From: Sutcliffiella rhizosphaerae
Lineage (GTDB): Bacteria; Bacillota; Bacilli; Bacillales; Bacillaceae_I
DNA: 64,000 nt
Direction: 5' to 3'
NCBI RefSeq assembly: GCF_917563925.1
Contig: NZ_CAKJTJ010000001.1
Span: forward strand, 1 to 64,000
The notes under the pieces were generated by a model, which was not told the DNA's origin, searched no databases, and saw only the letters and a list, made by a program, of their open reading frames with translations. The translations under genes were made by a program, and so were the position numbers. Below are positions 44,601 to 53,123 of this stretch, in pieces. The first letter of the stretch is position 1. Every line of letters begins with the position of its first letter.

Positions 44601-45425
44601 TTAATTAAAAGTTGTTCTCATGGCGAGCTCCGTCATGACAAGCATTGCTTGATAGGCTTCTTTAATATCTTTTGCCTGAAATGTAACAGTTGTTGTTCCA
44701 GGTTCAATCTGGGTTCCAGGCATTAGATTTGCCCATTCGGCTTGACCGTAATTAGCAAATTCAATACGTAGGGTAGGTTTATCTGGTGGAACTAAAGGTT
44801 TGATGTTTTGATAATCGTTTAATGCAATGGAAACCTGTTTTTTTATTAAAGATTGTGCTTTTTCAGGTGTGAATGATTTTGCGGCCGATCGGGATACGGC
44901 TTCCTTTACAACTGCGCAATGTATCCCAGGAATGAGTGCTTCAGCTTCTAGAGCTGCCTGATCATCCCCAGCAACCATGATTACTGGAACTCCATAATAT
45001 CCAGCTACATAAGCATTAAACCCTAATTCTCCAATCTGAACATCATTTATGTACATATTTCTTACTCCAAATATCATGGAATGGGTCATGACGCCTTTTA
45101 AAGATGCTCTCGCATGATAACCGATAAAAATGGCAGCATCAAAGCTTTCATCTAATCCTTGTACCATTGAGAAGGGTTTCACATCACCAGTAATTAACTT
45201 TGTATCAGGATGGAGCTCCTCTATTAATATATTGTTCATTTTGGAATGACTGTCATTGACAACTACTTCATTCCAGCCCTTTTCAAATGCGGTCGTTACT
45301 GCCGCATTAGCTTCCTGTGTCATTATTTTTCGACCACGTTCATAATTATGTAATCGAGAGTCCACATGGGTATGATCTACTAAACCACTAATACCTTCCA
45401 TATCCACGGAAATATACAAATTCAT
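44601..45425 (-). CDS. dppA: D-aminopeptidase DppA (M55)
   Basis: 274 residues. Self-compartmentalising decameric zinc peptidase that cleaves D-Ala-D-Ala and related D-amino peptides in the cytoplasm. Asp8, Glu10, His60, His104 and Glu133 (zinc ligands) and His115 match the B. subtilis enzyme in position. AAGGGGGG precedes ATG 45425. First gene of the operon, right after a CodY-like site. Confidence 0.95.
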   Translation of the reverse strand: MNLYISVDMEGISGLVDHTHVDSRLHNYERGRKIMTQEANAAVTTAFEKGWNEVVVNDSHSKMNNILIEELHPDTKLITGDVKPFSMVQGLDESFDAAIFIGYHARASLKGVMTHSMIFGVRNMYINDVQIGELGFNAYVAGYYGVPVIMVAGDDQAALEAEALIPGIHCAVVKEAVSRSAAKSFTPEKAQSLIKKQVSIALNDYQNIKPLVPPDKPTLRIEFANYGQAEWANLMPGTQIEPGTTTVTFQAKDIKEAYQAMLVMTELAMRTTFN

Positions 45426-45457
45426 TGACTTCCCCCCTTATATTACAAAATACTTAC

Positions 45458-45498
45458 AATTTTCTTAATATTATAACAGTATTATTATTCTGATTCAA
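45458..45498 (-). promoter_or_regulatory. dpp-ykf promoter with CodY-like box
   Basis: On the minus strand -35 TTGAAT (45498-45493) and -10 TATAAT (45475-45470) are 17 bases apart. AATATTAAGAAAATT (45472-45458) differs from the CodY consensus AATTTTCWGAAAATT at two positions and covers the -10 edge and start site. The B. subtilis dpp operon is a known CodY target, so repression in amino-acid-rich conditions is likely here. Confidence 0.75.
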
Positions 45499-45729
45499 TT
45501 AAACTATAAAAATATGAGTCTAATTATTCAAATAATTTACAATAGTTTGTCGAACCTATAGAATTACTAGATAATTTGACATTGAAATATATAGAACAAT
45601 TTCCACTGCCATTTTATAGATTAAAAGAAGATAATTAAAATCGTATTCCAGTAAAATTTTATGGGAAAAGAAGGGATTTTATTTCACTAATTATTGGCAA
45701 AGGAATTGTATTTTCTATATAGAAAATGC

Positions 45730-45946
45730 TCAGACTGGTGACAAACCCATTTTTTTAGACTTTGCATTGAACTGTTGATCTTCGTTACAGACGCTTCGCT
45801 TTCCGCGGGCGGTCCGGGAACCTCCTCGGACTGCGTCCTGTGGGGTTTCCCATGTCCCTTCCTCCCGCAGGAGTCTTCGCGTCTTTCACTACGATCAACA
45901 TGGGAATTGCATTAACTTTAAGAAAAAGTACCTTTGTCTTCACACT
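45730..45946 (-). repeat. 217-bp dispersed repeat, copy 2
   Basis: Reverse complement of 143-359 with 5 mismatches by eye. It lies in the 760-base gene-free region between dppA and pfpI (45426-46188). Left flank TTTTCTATATAGAAAATGC and right flank GTGCTTTTAGCC share no direct repeat. The rest of the gap is AT-rich and without a gene I can support. Confidence 0.85.
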
Positions 45947-46188
45947 GTGCTTTTAGCCTTATACACATAGATTTAATTATTTCTAATTAATATATACTTT
46001 CCAAAAAAAGAAACATTGACAATAAAATCAGACTAAATGTTTCAAAAAAAGAACTTGCTTTTTCTTCTAGCCCTTACTTTAGGAACCCCCGAAATTAAGT
46101 GGGAGCGTCTACAAATTTTGTATGACCCTTCCGTTCCAAGCACGGTGCTTTCCACAGGTTTTTGTGAACCCTTTCGTCACTGAATCTC

Positions 46189-46226
46189 AAAAGGGGTTCG
46201 GAATATGACCATTCCGAACCCCTTTT
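46189..46226. terminator. pfpI terminator
   Basis: Perfect 16-bp repeat AAAAGGGGTTCGGAAT and ATTCCGAACCCCTTTT around a 6-base loop. It lies 47 bases past the pfpI stop and can act in both directions. Confidence 0.88.
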
Positions 46227-46273
46227 ATCTACAAACTGGAACTATCAAATAGCCAGTCCTTTTTTATTTTGTT

Positions 46274-46786
46274 TTACAAAAGCTTTAATGACTCTCTAAT
46301 AAACGCTGGAATGTCATCTGGTGTCCGACTGGAAACAAGCTGATCGTGGCAGACTACCACTTCTTTATCATGATAGTTTGCTCCAGCGTTCTGCAGATCG
46401 ACTTTAATAGATGTGTACCCTGTCACATCTCGACCTTTTAATGCTTCAGCTGTAATTAGAAGTTGTGGACCATGACAGATTGCAAATACTGGCTTTTTAT
46501 CATCCATAAATGCCTTCGCAAACGTGACAAAGCGATCATCTGCGCGGAGAATATCCGGTGAAAAACCTCCTGGAATAAAAAGAGCGTCAAAATCAGATGG
46601 ATCTACATCTTCGATTCCTGCATCTGTAGTAACTTCTGTTTGATTTTTTTTTCCTTTTACCGTCTCTCCTTTTGATTTTTCAATAACGGTTAATTGATGT
46701 CCAGCTTCCTTAAATGCTTTTTCAGGCTCCGTGTATTCTGAGTCTTCAAATTCATTGGTTAATAGTACTGCGATTTTTTTACTCAT
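46274..46786 (-). CDS. PfpI/DJ-1 family protein (general stress, deglycase-like)
   Basis: 170 residues, DJ-1/PfpI fold with nucleophile Cys104 (AICHGPQ), Glu in NEFEDSE and the downstream His of GANYHDKEVVV. Members remove glyoxal adducts or act as stress-protective chaperone-like proteins; in B. subtilis relatives YfkM and YraA are stress-induced. ATG 46786 follows AAAGGAG. A SigmaB-like promoter lies about 65 bases upstream. Confidence 0.88.
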   Translation of the reverse strand: MSKKIAVLLTNEFEDSEYTEPEKAFKEAGHQLTVIEKSKGETVKGKKNQTEVTTDAGIEDVDPSDFDALFIPGGFSPDILRADDRFVTFAKAFMDDKKPVFAICHGPQLLITAEALKGRDVTGYTSIKVDLQNAGANYHDKEVVVCHDQLVSSRTPDDIPAFIRESLKLL

Positions 46787-46849
46787 CTCTAACGTCTCCT
46801 TTGTTCAATAATTGGCTGGGTGCCCTGCCTAAGGTTATACACCAATAAA

Positions 46850-46874
46850 ATACCCGTCTTGCTATAAAGTAAAC
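46850..46874 (-). promoter_or_regulatory. SigmaB-type promoter of pfpI
   Basis: On the minus strand GTTTAC (46874-46869), 13 bases, then GGGTAT (46855-46850). This fits the SigmaB consensus GTTTAA-N12-14-GGGTAT with one mismatch. It lies at the end of the preceding monooxygenase gene and about 65 bases before the pfpI start. Confidence 0.78.
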
Positions 46875-46879
46875 GTGTT

Positions 46880-48169
46880 TCAATCACCTGGAACAAACTG
46901 TTGAAAGATCGTATTCTTCGGAATTGGATAAACCTCTTTTCCAGCGACATCATTGATAATAGCCTGATTTCGCATAACTGCCAGACTCAAATTTGTCGCT
47001 GCTGTGCCATGTGAATGTTCTAAATTTGTAGAAATGTAAATATGATGGTCTTTTTTTCCTTTTTGAATGAGTCGGAATTTTTCATCGACCTTGAACTCTC
47101 TTGGGCTTTCCCATTCTAATTCCTCTTTTTTATCCCATATCCATTGTGGAATATTTGGCTTATATCCGGTTGCCAACACTACCTTGTCCACTTCTATCGA
47201 AAATTCCATTTCTTTTTCCCATTGCAGGCAATGGACCTCTAGTTTCCCGTCGGTTTCATTTATACCTGTTATCTCCGTTAATGGCTGAATCGTTATGTTC
47301 CTCTCCTTCCCTTCAACTGAGCGATTATATAATAGATTATAGATGTTAATTAACGTTTCTTTATCAACGCCATTCCTAACTGTATCCATTCTATCGATTG
47401 CGTCTTTTCTTTTACTATAGGATAGACTTTGAAAATAGCTCACATAATCCGGTGAAAACACTTCCTGCCCCAACTTTGCCATTTCAAGCTGTGAAATTTG
47501 CGGAGACCTGGTTAACCAAGTTAATGAATATTGGAAATGCTTCTGATTTTCCAATAGCTCATAAAAAACCTCAGCTGCACTTTGTCCTGAGCCAACGACA
47601 AGAACAGAGCGAGCATTTTTGATATCTTCTGCTGCTTGAAGATAATCACTTGTATGTATGATATGTTCATTTTGTACTACATTTTCTGGAAGGAATGGAA
47701 CACTCCCAGTTCCAACAACAATATGTTTGGTAAAATAAACATGGGTTTCATTCGTTACTGTGTTTTTCACTTTTACTTCATAACCTTCGCTGCATTTCGT
47801 TACATTCATTACCTCTGATTTGAAATGGCAATTAGGAAGCTGCTCAACTACCCATTTTGTATATAAATTATATTCACGCCTAGGTATATCAAAACGTCTG
47901 TAAAAATAAAATTGATATAATCTGTTTTTTTCATGTACAAAATTTAAAAAACTGTATCTACTTGTTGGCTTTGCAAATGTTACTAAATCCGCAAGAAACG
48001 GAACTTGAAGATCAGTTTGCTCTATCAACATCCCAGGATGCCAATTAAAGCTTTCCTCTTGATCAAAAAAAATTGCCTCCACTTCTGGCACATCATCCAG
48101 TAAAGCAGCAATTCCCAAATTAAAAGGACCAATCCCTACTCCAATTAAGTCATATATTTTCTTAGTCAA
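46880..48169 (-). CDS. L-lysine/L-ornithine N-monooxygenase (siderophore type)
   Basis: 429 residues, FAD/NADPH flavoprotein of the IucD/SidA/PvdA family that hydroxylates the side-chain amine of lysine or ornithine, first step of hydroxamate siderophores. FAD motif IGVGIGPFNLG, substrate region NWHPGMLIEQTDLQVPFLADLVT, NADPH motif VVGSGQSAAE, and VVLATGYKPN near the end. Start TTG 48169 with GGGGGATA upstream. No synthetase, transporter or clear Fur box is adjacent. Confidence 0.9.
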   Translation of the reverse strand: MTKKIYDLIGVGIGPFNLGIAALLDDVPEVEAIFFDQEESFNWHPGMLIEQTDLQVPFLADLVTFAKPTSRYSFLNFVHEKNRLYQFYFYRRFDIPRREYNLYTKWVVEQLPNCHFKSEVMNVTKCSEGYEVKVKNTVTNETHVYFTKHIVVGTGSVPFLPENVVQNEHIIHTSDYLQAAEDIKNARSVLVVGSGQSAAEVFYELLENQKHFQYSLTWLTRSPQISQLEMAKLGQEVFSPDYVSYFQSLSYSKRKDAIDRMDTVRNGVDKETLINIYNLLYNRSVEGKERNITIQPLTEITGINETDGKLEVHCLQWEKEMEFSIEVDKVVLATGYKPNIPQWIWDKKEELEWESPREFKVDEKFRLIQKGKKDHHIYISTNLEHSHGTAATNLSLAVMRNQAIINDVAGKEVYPIPKNTIFQQFVPGD

Positions 48170-48339
48170 ATTTATCCCCCACTTTTTCCTACTAATATCA
48201 TGTATATACCCTCATTTTTCTTTTTACACCCTGCAATATTAGAAAAGCGCCACGCAAAATTTGACTTGATATGAACTCTCTCAGTGATTTGGTTCTGGTA
48301 CCAAAAATAGCTTTATACATACTGTAAATTCTCTTCAAC

Positions 48340-48366
48340 AAAAAAAGGACAGAAGCATCTCTGTCC
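48340..48366 (-). terminator. Terminator downstream of the sensor kinase gene
   Basis: On the minus strand GGACAGA pairs with TCTGTCC around a 6-base loop, followed by seven T. It lies about 105 bases past the kinase stop. The stretch 48170-48470 holds no gene I can support. Confidence 0.8.
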
Positions 48367-48470
48367 AAAATAATCCCGTGTACGAAAGGAGAAGGAAGCT
48401 GCACACGATATAGTTTATGCATGATGCTATAAATGGCTTGGTCATCTATCTTCTATCAAAAGCACATTTT

Positions 48471-49739
48471 TTATGGTGTAGGTAGAATAATGCTAACAGT
48501 TGTACCTTTCCCTTTTTTACTATTGATTTGTAAGGATCCATCATGATCCTGGATAATTTTTTTGGTAATGGTAAGACCTAAACCCATTCCTCTTTCCTTT
48601 GAGGTAAAGAATGGATCACCTATCTTTGTAATGTCAGTTTCACTGATTCCATCCCCATCATCTATCACTTCAAGATTAACTTGTCTATTCGAGATTTGTT
48701 GACAGTTGATAACGATGGTACCCCCGGATGGCATTGCCTCCATTGCGTTTTTGATAAGATTAATGAGTACTTGCTTCAGATTATTCTTATCACCTTTTAC
48801 CGTTATTCCCTCATACTGTTGCTGAATATTTAACGTAATATTATTATTACGGGCTTCATTATCGACTAATTTAATGACGTATTCAATAATTTCTGAAACT
48901 TCAACTGATTGAAGTTCTTTATTTTGTGGTTTGGAGAGGACCAGTAACTCCGAGACGATTTCATTGATTCTATCTATCTCTGATAAAACAAGATCAACAT
49001 GGTGCTTGTCTGCTTTACCAGATCTATCTATAAGTTGCATAAAACCTTTTATAGATGTAAGAGGATTTCTTATTTCATGTGCAATACCTGCTGATAACTC
49101 TCCTGCCACAGACAATTTTTCTTTCATGAGGAGTAATTGTTCAGCCTTTTTCAAAGAACTAATATCTCTTCCAATAGTGACAAGCGCCTTTCTTTTTCCA
49201 TCTGGATAAAAAAGAGGGACTTTAATGACGTCGAAGGTCTTCCTTTCTCCGTTTGCCAAAAAGAAGGATTCTTCCGCTCGACTTATTTCCCGACCTTCCC
49301 AAGTTTGTCTATCTGTCTCTGTACAATACTGAAACGCTTCCTTAAAAAAAGGGGAGAACTCTCCAAGTTCTAGATCTGTTTTCCCTTTATAGTCAACATT
49401 CTGTAATTCATACAAGGAAAGACCATAGTCATTGGTCTTTAACCATCGTCCCTCACCATCTTTGAAGCAAACAAAATCGGGCATGTTATTAATAAGGGTG
49501 GAAAGTTCTTGTTCTTTTTGTTCCAACTCCTTAAAAGCAACATGCTTTTTCATTGTCAGATGAATTAGGATGGTAGTTAAGATAAGAAAAAACCAACCCT
49601 TCAGTAAATTAATATACTCGGATAATTCGATATAATTATTTTGTTTTAGGACGTAAATCCAATAATCAGAAAGAGTTAGCCATATCACTCCAAATAATAA
49701 ATAGATTAAAGGAATATATTGCTGCCATTTCTTTTTCAT
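48471..49739 (-). CDS. PAS-domain sensor histidine kinase, sporulation-kinase type
   Basis: 422 residues. Two N-terminal membrane helices (about 8-30 and 45-63), a PAS domain with PAC (about 76-198), a HisKA domain with phospho-acceptor His221 (AGIAHEIRNPLTSIKGFMQL), then HATPase (N box NLIKNAMEAM, G1 DDGDGIS, G2 GMGLGLTI). The H-box is the form seen in Bacillus phosphorelay kinases KinA-KinE that feed Spo0F. No response regulator adjoins it. ATG 49739 follows AGAGGT. Confidence 0.9.
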   Translation of the reverse strand: MKKKWQQYIPLIYLLFGVIWLTLSDYWIYVLKQNNYIELSEYINLLKGWFFLILTTILIHLTMKKHVAFKELEQKEQELSTLINNMPDFVCFKDGEGRWLKTNDYGLSLYELQNVDYKGKTDLELGEFSPFFKEAFQYCTETDRQTWEGREISRAEESFFLANGERKTFDVIKVPLFYPDGKRKALVTIGRDISSLKKAEQLLLMKEKLSVAGELSAGIAHEIRNPLTSIKGFMQLIDRSGKADKHHVDLVLSEIDRINEIVSELLVLSKPQNKELQSVEVSEIIEYVIKLVDNEARNNNITLNIQQQYEGITVKGDKNNLKQVLINLIKNAMEAMPSGGTIVINCQQISNRQVNLEVIDDGDGISETDITKIGDPFFTSKERGMGLGLTITKKIIQDHDGSLQINSKKGKGTTVSIILPTP

Positions 49740-49975
49740 ATTATACCTCTGACATATTCATTTTGTACAAATTGTAGAATAAGAATGTAATCACTATTAT
49801 TTCTAATATTTAAGTTACCTTTTATTATATCTTTTCCTAACAGTTATAGATATAAAGTCCTGGTTGGGAAAGTTGTCTCTGTTTTTGTCGAATTATGATG
49901 GATTTTAACACTAAACTTTCCTAAACTTCATTTTTCATCCATATAATTGTATTTATTTTATTTCAAATAAAAGTA

Positions 49976-50000
49976 GTTTAGTCCTTAAGTATAAGGGTAA
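49976..50000 (+). promoter_or_regulatory. SigmaB-type promoter of the 49-residue peptide gene
   Basis: GTTTAG (49976-49981), 13 bases, GGGTAA (49995-50000): SigmaB-like with one mismatch to each block at most. It lies 32 bases before the start codon. The rest of 49740-49975 is AT-rich without other features. Confidence 0.7.
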
Positions 50001-50032
50001 ATAGTAGGTAAACGAACGAGGAGGAATAAGCC

Positions 50033-50182
50033 ATGGAAGACAAAGATGTAAGAGTTGATAAAAGAGAAACAAAAGAAGATAGAGGAATGGTCGCTTCCAC
50101 TTTCATAAAATATACCGCCTATTTAGTAATATTCTTCGGTGTCATTTGGTTTATCATCAATTACTTATTACCAATGTTTTAA
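50033..50182 (+). CDS. 49-residue single-pass membrane peptide
   Basis: Short gene with a strong GAGGAGG site 8 bases before the ATG and its own perfect terminator at 50220. MEDKDVRVDKRETKEDRG is a charged cytoplasmic part; the rest (about 23-47, KYTAYLVIFFGVIWFIINYL) is one membrane helix. I do not recognise the family. The SigmaB-like promoter suggests a general stress role. Confidence 0.75.
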   Translation: MEDKDVRVDKRETKEDRGMVASTFIKYTAYLVIFFGVIWFIINYLLPMF

Positions 50183-50219
50183 AAATTTCTAGGTAAAACA
50201 ACTATAGTTTTCAGTAGTT

Positions 50220-50253
50220 GCATGGTCCAAGCTATCTTGGACCATGCCTTTTT
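50220..50253. terminator. Bidirectional terminator between the small peptide and TolB-like genes
   Basis: Perfect 12-bp repeat GCATGGTCCAAG and CTTGGACCATGC around a 4-base loop, with CTTTTTAT after it on the plus strand and A/T-rich sequence on the other side. Confidence 0.9.
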
Positions 50254-50292
50254 ATATGCTTATCAGGTTTAAATGAATTAACTATAAATGTA

Positions 50293-51336
50293 CTAAAGTG
50301 CAGTACCTGAAAATTGTGGCATTTGCAAGGTGATGAAGTGGATATCATTACCTTCGATATCAACTCCCCACAGCTTATAGTTCGGCTTTCTCCGCATCCA
50401 TCCTTGATCTTGAATAAATAACAACCTGTCCTTTCCATAATAAAATACAGGCTCTGTTATTAAAGTACGGAAGCTTGTAATGCTCTGTACTTCATTATTA
50501 GTGAGATCCATTGTGTAGAGTTCGTAAATGTACTCTGATTTTTCCCTTGGATTTTCACTTCCAGCTGAAAATGCAATGACACTTCCATCAGGTGATATTT
50601 TGGCGCTATATAAGATGTTATAGTGATAATCCATTTCTGGGATTATTTCTTTTTTTTCATTTGTTGTAGTATCAAATATGACGAAAGAAGAATCCACCTC
50701 ATTTTTTTTGTTTATATGATAATCTATATATCCTAGCTTCCTTCCGCTCGAAGTGAGGGATAAACTTCTTTTTTTGAAACTGTTATCAGATGTTAGTTGT
50801 TGCTTGTCTCCTCCTGCAAGTGTTCTTTTAAAAAGGTTTATCGTAGTTGGACCTTCATCGTCCATATAGCTTTGTGCACTGAGGTAATAAATACATTGAT
50901 TATCTTCTGAAAAGATGGCATCTGTAATTAGTTCTTCCCCATCCGTAACCTTTGTAAGATTGGATCCGTTCGCGTCCATCACATATAGTGTTTGTTTTAT
51001 CTCTCCCTTTCCCTTTTCCTGAGAAAGAAATAAAATCTTACGCCCATCGTTAGAATAGCGAGGTTGAATGTGACTTTCATCTTCTCTTGGATAGGTTAAT
51101 TGATTTACCATCGTCCCATCTATATTTGCTTGATACAAAGCAGCATCACCGCTTTGATAAAAAGAAAAAATAATGGTATCGTCATTGGGAGAAATAGAGA
51201 TAGAATCTCCAAAGCCGTTATCAATTGGTAGCCAAGAACGTGTGAAGTGTTCTGAAAAGAAGTATAGAAGTACTGAAATGATAATGACAAAGGCTATCAA
51301 AGAAATAGTAAACAATTTTAATGATTGCTTTTTCAT
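50293..51336 (-). CDS. Membrane-anchored TolB-like beta-propeller protein
   Basis: 347 residues. An N-terminal membrane anchor (about 8-28) precedes repeated propeller blades of the WD40-like/TolB type: ISISPNDDTIIFS, RYSNDGRKILFLS, AIFSEDNQCIYYLS, LTSSGRKLGYID and AKISPDGSVIAFSAG. It is probably extracellular and binds a protein or glycan partner; the function is unknown. ATG 51336 follows AAGGGAGG. Confidence 0.8.
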   Translation of the reverse strand: MKKQSLKLFTISLIAFVIIISVLLYFFSEHFTRSWLPIDNGFGDSISISPNDDTIIFSFYQSGDAALYQANIDGTMVNQLTYPREDESHIQPRYSNDGRKILFLSQEKGKGEIKQTLYVMDANGSNLTKVTDGEELITDAIFSEDNQCIYYLSAQSYMDDEGPTTINLFKRTLAGGDKQQLTSDNSFKKRSLSLTSSGRKLGYIDYHINKKNEVDSSFVIFDTTTNEKKEIIPEMDYHYNILYSAKISPDGSVIAFSAGSENPREKSEYIYELYTMDLTNNEVQSITSFRTLITEPVFYYGKDRLLFIQDQGWMRRKPNYKLWGVDIEGNDIHFITLQMPQFSGTAL

Positions 51337-51421
51337 AGATATAAGCCTCCCTTCTCAAAAAATCTCTTGCTAGCACTGTATATGTTTCTAGTCTGCCCTT
51401 AATGTTACATTTTACATATAT

Positions 51422-51455
51422 AAAAAAACCAACCTACTAGTAATGTAGATTGGTT
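51422..51455 (-). terminator. murG-like gene terminator
   Basis: On the minus strand AACCAATCTAC pairs with GTAGGTTGGTT (51455-51427), followed by TTTTT. Confidence 0.85.
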
Positions 51456-51461
51456 CTTGGT

Positions 51462-52532
51462 TTACTTCGCTGCTTTCACAATTTCTTGAAGTATAATTTC
51501 TAACGTGTTCGGTGCGCTATTCTCCGTCATTTTCTTCTGCAATGTTGCTTTCTCTGCTTTTAAGGAATCTAATTGACTTTTTAATGACTCTGTTGTTAAC
51601 TCCTCTTCAAAAAGTACTTTAGCGAAGCCTTTCTTTTCAAAAGATTGTGCGTTTAATATTTGATCTCCTCTGCTTGCCTGGCGGGAAAGTGGAATCAAAA
51701 GCATTGGCTTTCGCAATGCCAAAAATTCAAAAATCGAATTTGCACCTGCTCTTGAAATAATAAATTCAGATGCGGCAAGTACATCTGGAAGCTCTTGATT
51801 AATATATTCAAACTGCTTATATCCCTTTATCCCTTGGAAAGAAGGATCCATATTCCCCTTTCCACAAATGTGGACAATTTGATACTCCTCTGTTAAAGAA
51901 TCTAAAAGCTTCCTAAGAGTCTCATTGATTTTTCTGGCTCCAAGGCTTCCTCCCATAATGGTGAGGATTGGCTTTTTATCATGAAAACCAAGCCATGCTC
52001 TTCCTTCAAGTTCTCTCCCTTTGAACAGCTCTTCCCGGATTGGTGAACCAGTAAAAAGAACTTTATTGTTAGGAAAGTGGTTTAACGTCTCATCAAAGGT
52101 AACAAGTACTTTTGTAGCGAACTTTGTTGCAATTTTATTAGCAAGACCAGGAGTGATATCAGACTCATGTATGATAACCGGTATTTGGAGCATTTTTGCT
52201 GCCATTACCACTGGAACAGTGACAAATCCCCCTTTGGAAAAAACTACTTTTGGTTTTTCTTTTCTTAAAATAAACAGCGCCTCGAATGCACCTTTCATGA
52301 TGAGCAGAGGATCGGTAAAATTTTTCCAGTCAAAATATCGTCTTAATTTTCCACTGGATATGCCATGAAAAGGTACTTTTTCATTGCCGATAATTTCTTC
52401 TTCTATGCCTTTCCGTGAGCCGATATATGTAATGCTCCATCCATCAGCTTTTAATTTATTCATAATAGCAATGTTTGGTGTTACATGGCCTGCTGACCCA
52501 CCGCCTGTAAATACAATCTTTTTATTTGTCAT
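51462..52532 (-). CDS. MurG-type N-acetylglucosaminyltransferase (second-copy type)
   Basis: 356 residues, GT28 family. MurG adds GlcNAc to lipid I to make lipid II at the inner membrane face. N-terminal GGGSAGHVTPN, then HESDITPGLANK (HEQN in classical MurG), GGSLGARKINE, and SRAGANSIFEFLALRKPMLLIPL with the UDP-GlcNAc-binding residues. It lies outside any division-cell wall cluster, so it is probably a paralogue. ATG 52532 chosen from homology; upstream frame to 52778 is not family sequence. Confidence 0.85.
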   Translation of the reverse strand: MTNKKIVFTGGGSAGHVTPNIAIMNKLKADGWSITYIGSRKGIEEEIIGNEKVPFHGISSGKLRRYFDWKNFTDPLLIMKGAFEALFILRKEKPKVVFSKGGFVTVPVVMAAKMLQIPVIIHESDITPGLANKIATKFATKVLVTFDETLNHFPNNKVLFTGSPIREELFKGRELEGRAWLGFHDKKPILTIMGGSLGARKINETLRKLLDSLTEEYQIVHICGKGNMDPSFQGIKGYKQFEYINQELPDVLAASEFIISRAGANSIFEFLALRKPMLLIPLSRQASRGDQILNAQSFEKKGFAKVLFEEELTTESLKSQLDSLKAEKATLQKKMTENSAPNTLEIILQEIVKAAK

Positions 52533-52785
52533 TCTTTCATCATCCTTCATGTACTTTCTCCACTCCATTATAACGAGGAACAGGCTGGAAGACCACCTAT
52601 TGAAATATTCTCTATTAATTTGGTCAAAATCCCTATGCATTTCCTTAACCTTACAAATTGCACGATAATATGTTGAATGAATGATTTCATGCACTCTCAT
52701 ATAAAAAATATGTATGCATAAACTAGATAAGCTTGGAAAAAATGAACTTATCATGTAATCGTCACAAACTAGATACAAACGCTTG

Positions 52786-52815
52786 TTTACAAGTAAAGTA
52801 CTCCTACATTATAAT
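52786..52815 (+). promoter_or_regulatory. SigmaA-type promoter of yqgY
   Basis: TTTACA (52786-52791), 18 bases, TATAAT (52810-52815); the start codon of yqgY is 47 bases downstream. Confidence 0.6.
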
Positions 52816-52861
52816 AGGTAAGTGACAAGCATAAGGATTAGTGCGTAAGGAGGGGATACAT

Positions 52862-53104
52862 ATGGATCGTATGTACCGTGTAATGGGTTTTTGGACAGGG
52901 ATTTTTGCAGTTATGTTCTATCTTGGCCACATGACTCAAGCGTCTTTACTTTTCTTCGGACAAACGGTATTCTTCATTTTATTAAGTTATCTTAAGCTAT
53001 CTGAACGTATGTACATTTATGTTTTCGGAGCATATTTAACCATTTTCTTTGTTGCCTTCACGTATTATACAACATTTTTAATGGTTCCAGGTGGCGGTCA
53101 TTAA
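52862..53104 (+). CDS. yqgY: DUF2626 membrane protein YqgY
   Basis: 80 residues with three hydrophobic segments (about 8-25, 28-43 and 49-73), tail VPGGGH. Conserved in Bacillus, function unknown. AAGGAGGGG 7 bases before ATG 52862. Its position next to yqgX agrees with B. subtilis. Confidence 0.9.
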   Translation: MDRMYRVMGFWTGIFAVMFYLGHMTQASLLFFGQTVFFILLSYLKLSERMYIYVFGAYLTIFFVAFTYYTTFLMVPGGGH

Positions 53105-53123
53105 ACATACGTAGTTTTACCAT

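Noticed and set aside
48198-48422. 74-codon minus-strand reading frame (MHKLYRVQLPSPF...)
   Set aside because: It has no ribosome binding site and contains the Rho-independent terminator at 48340-48366.
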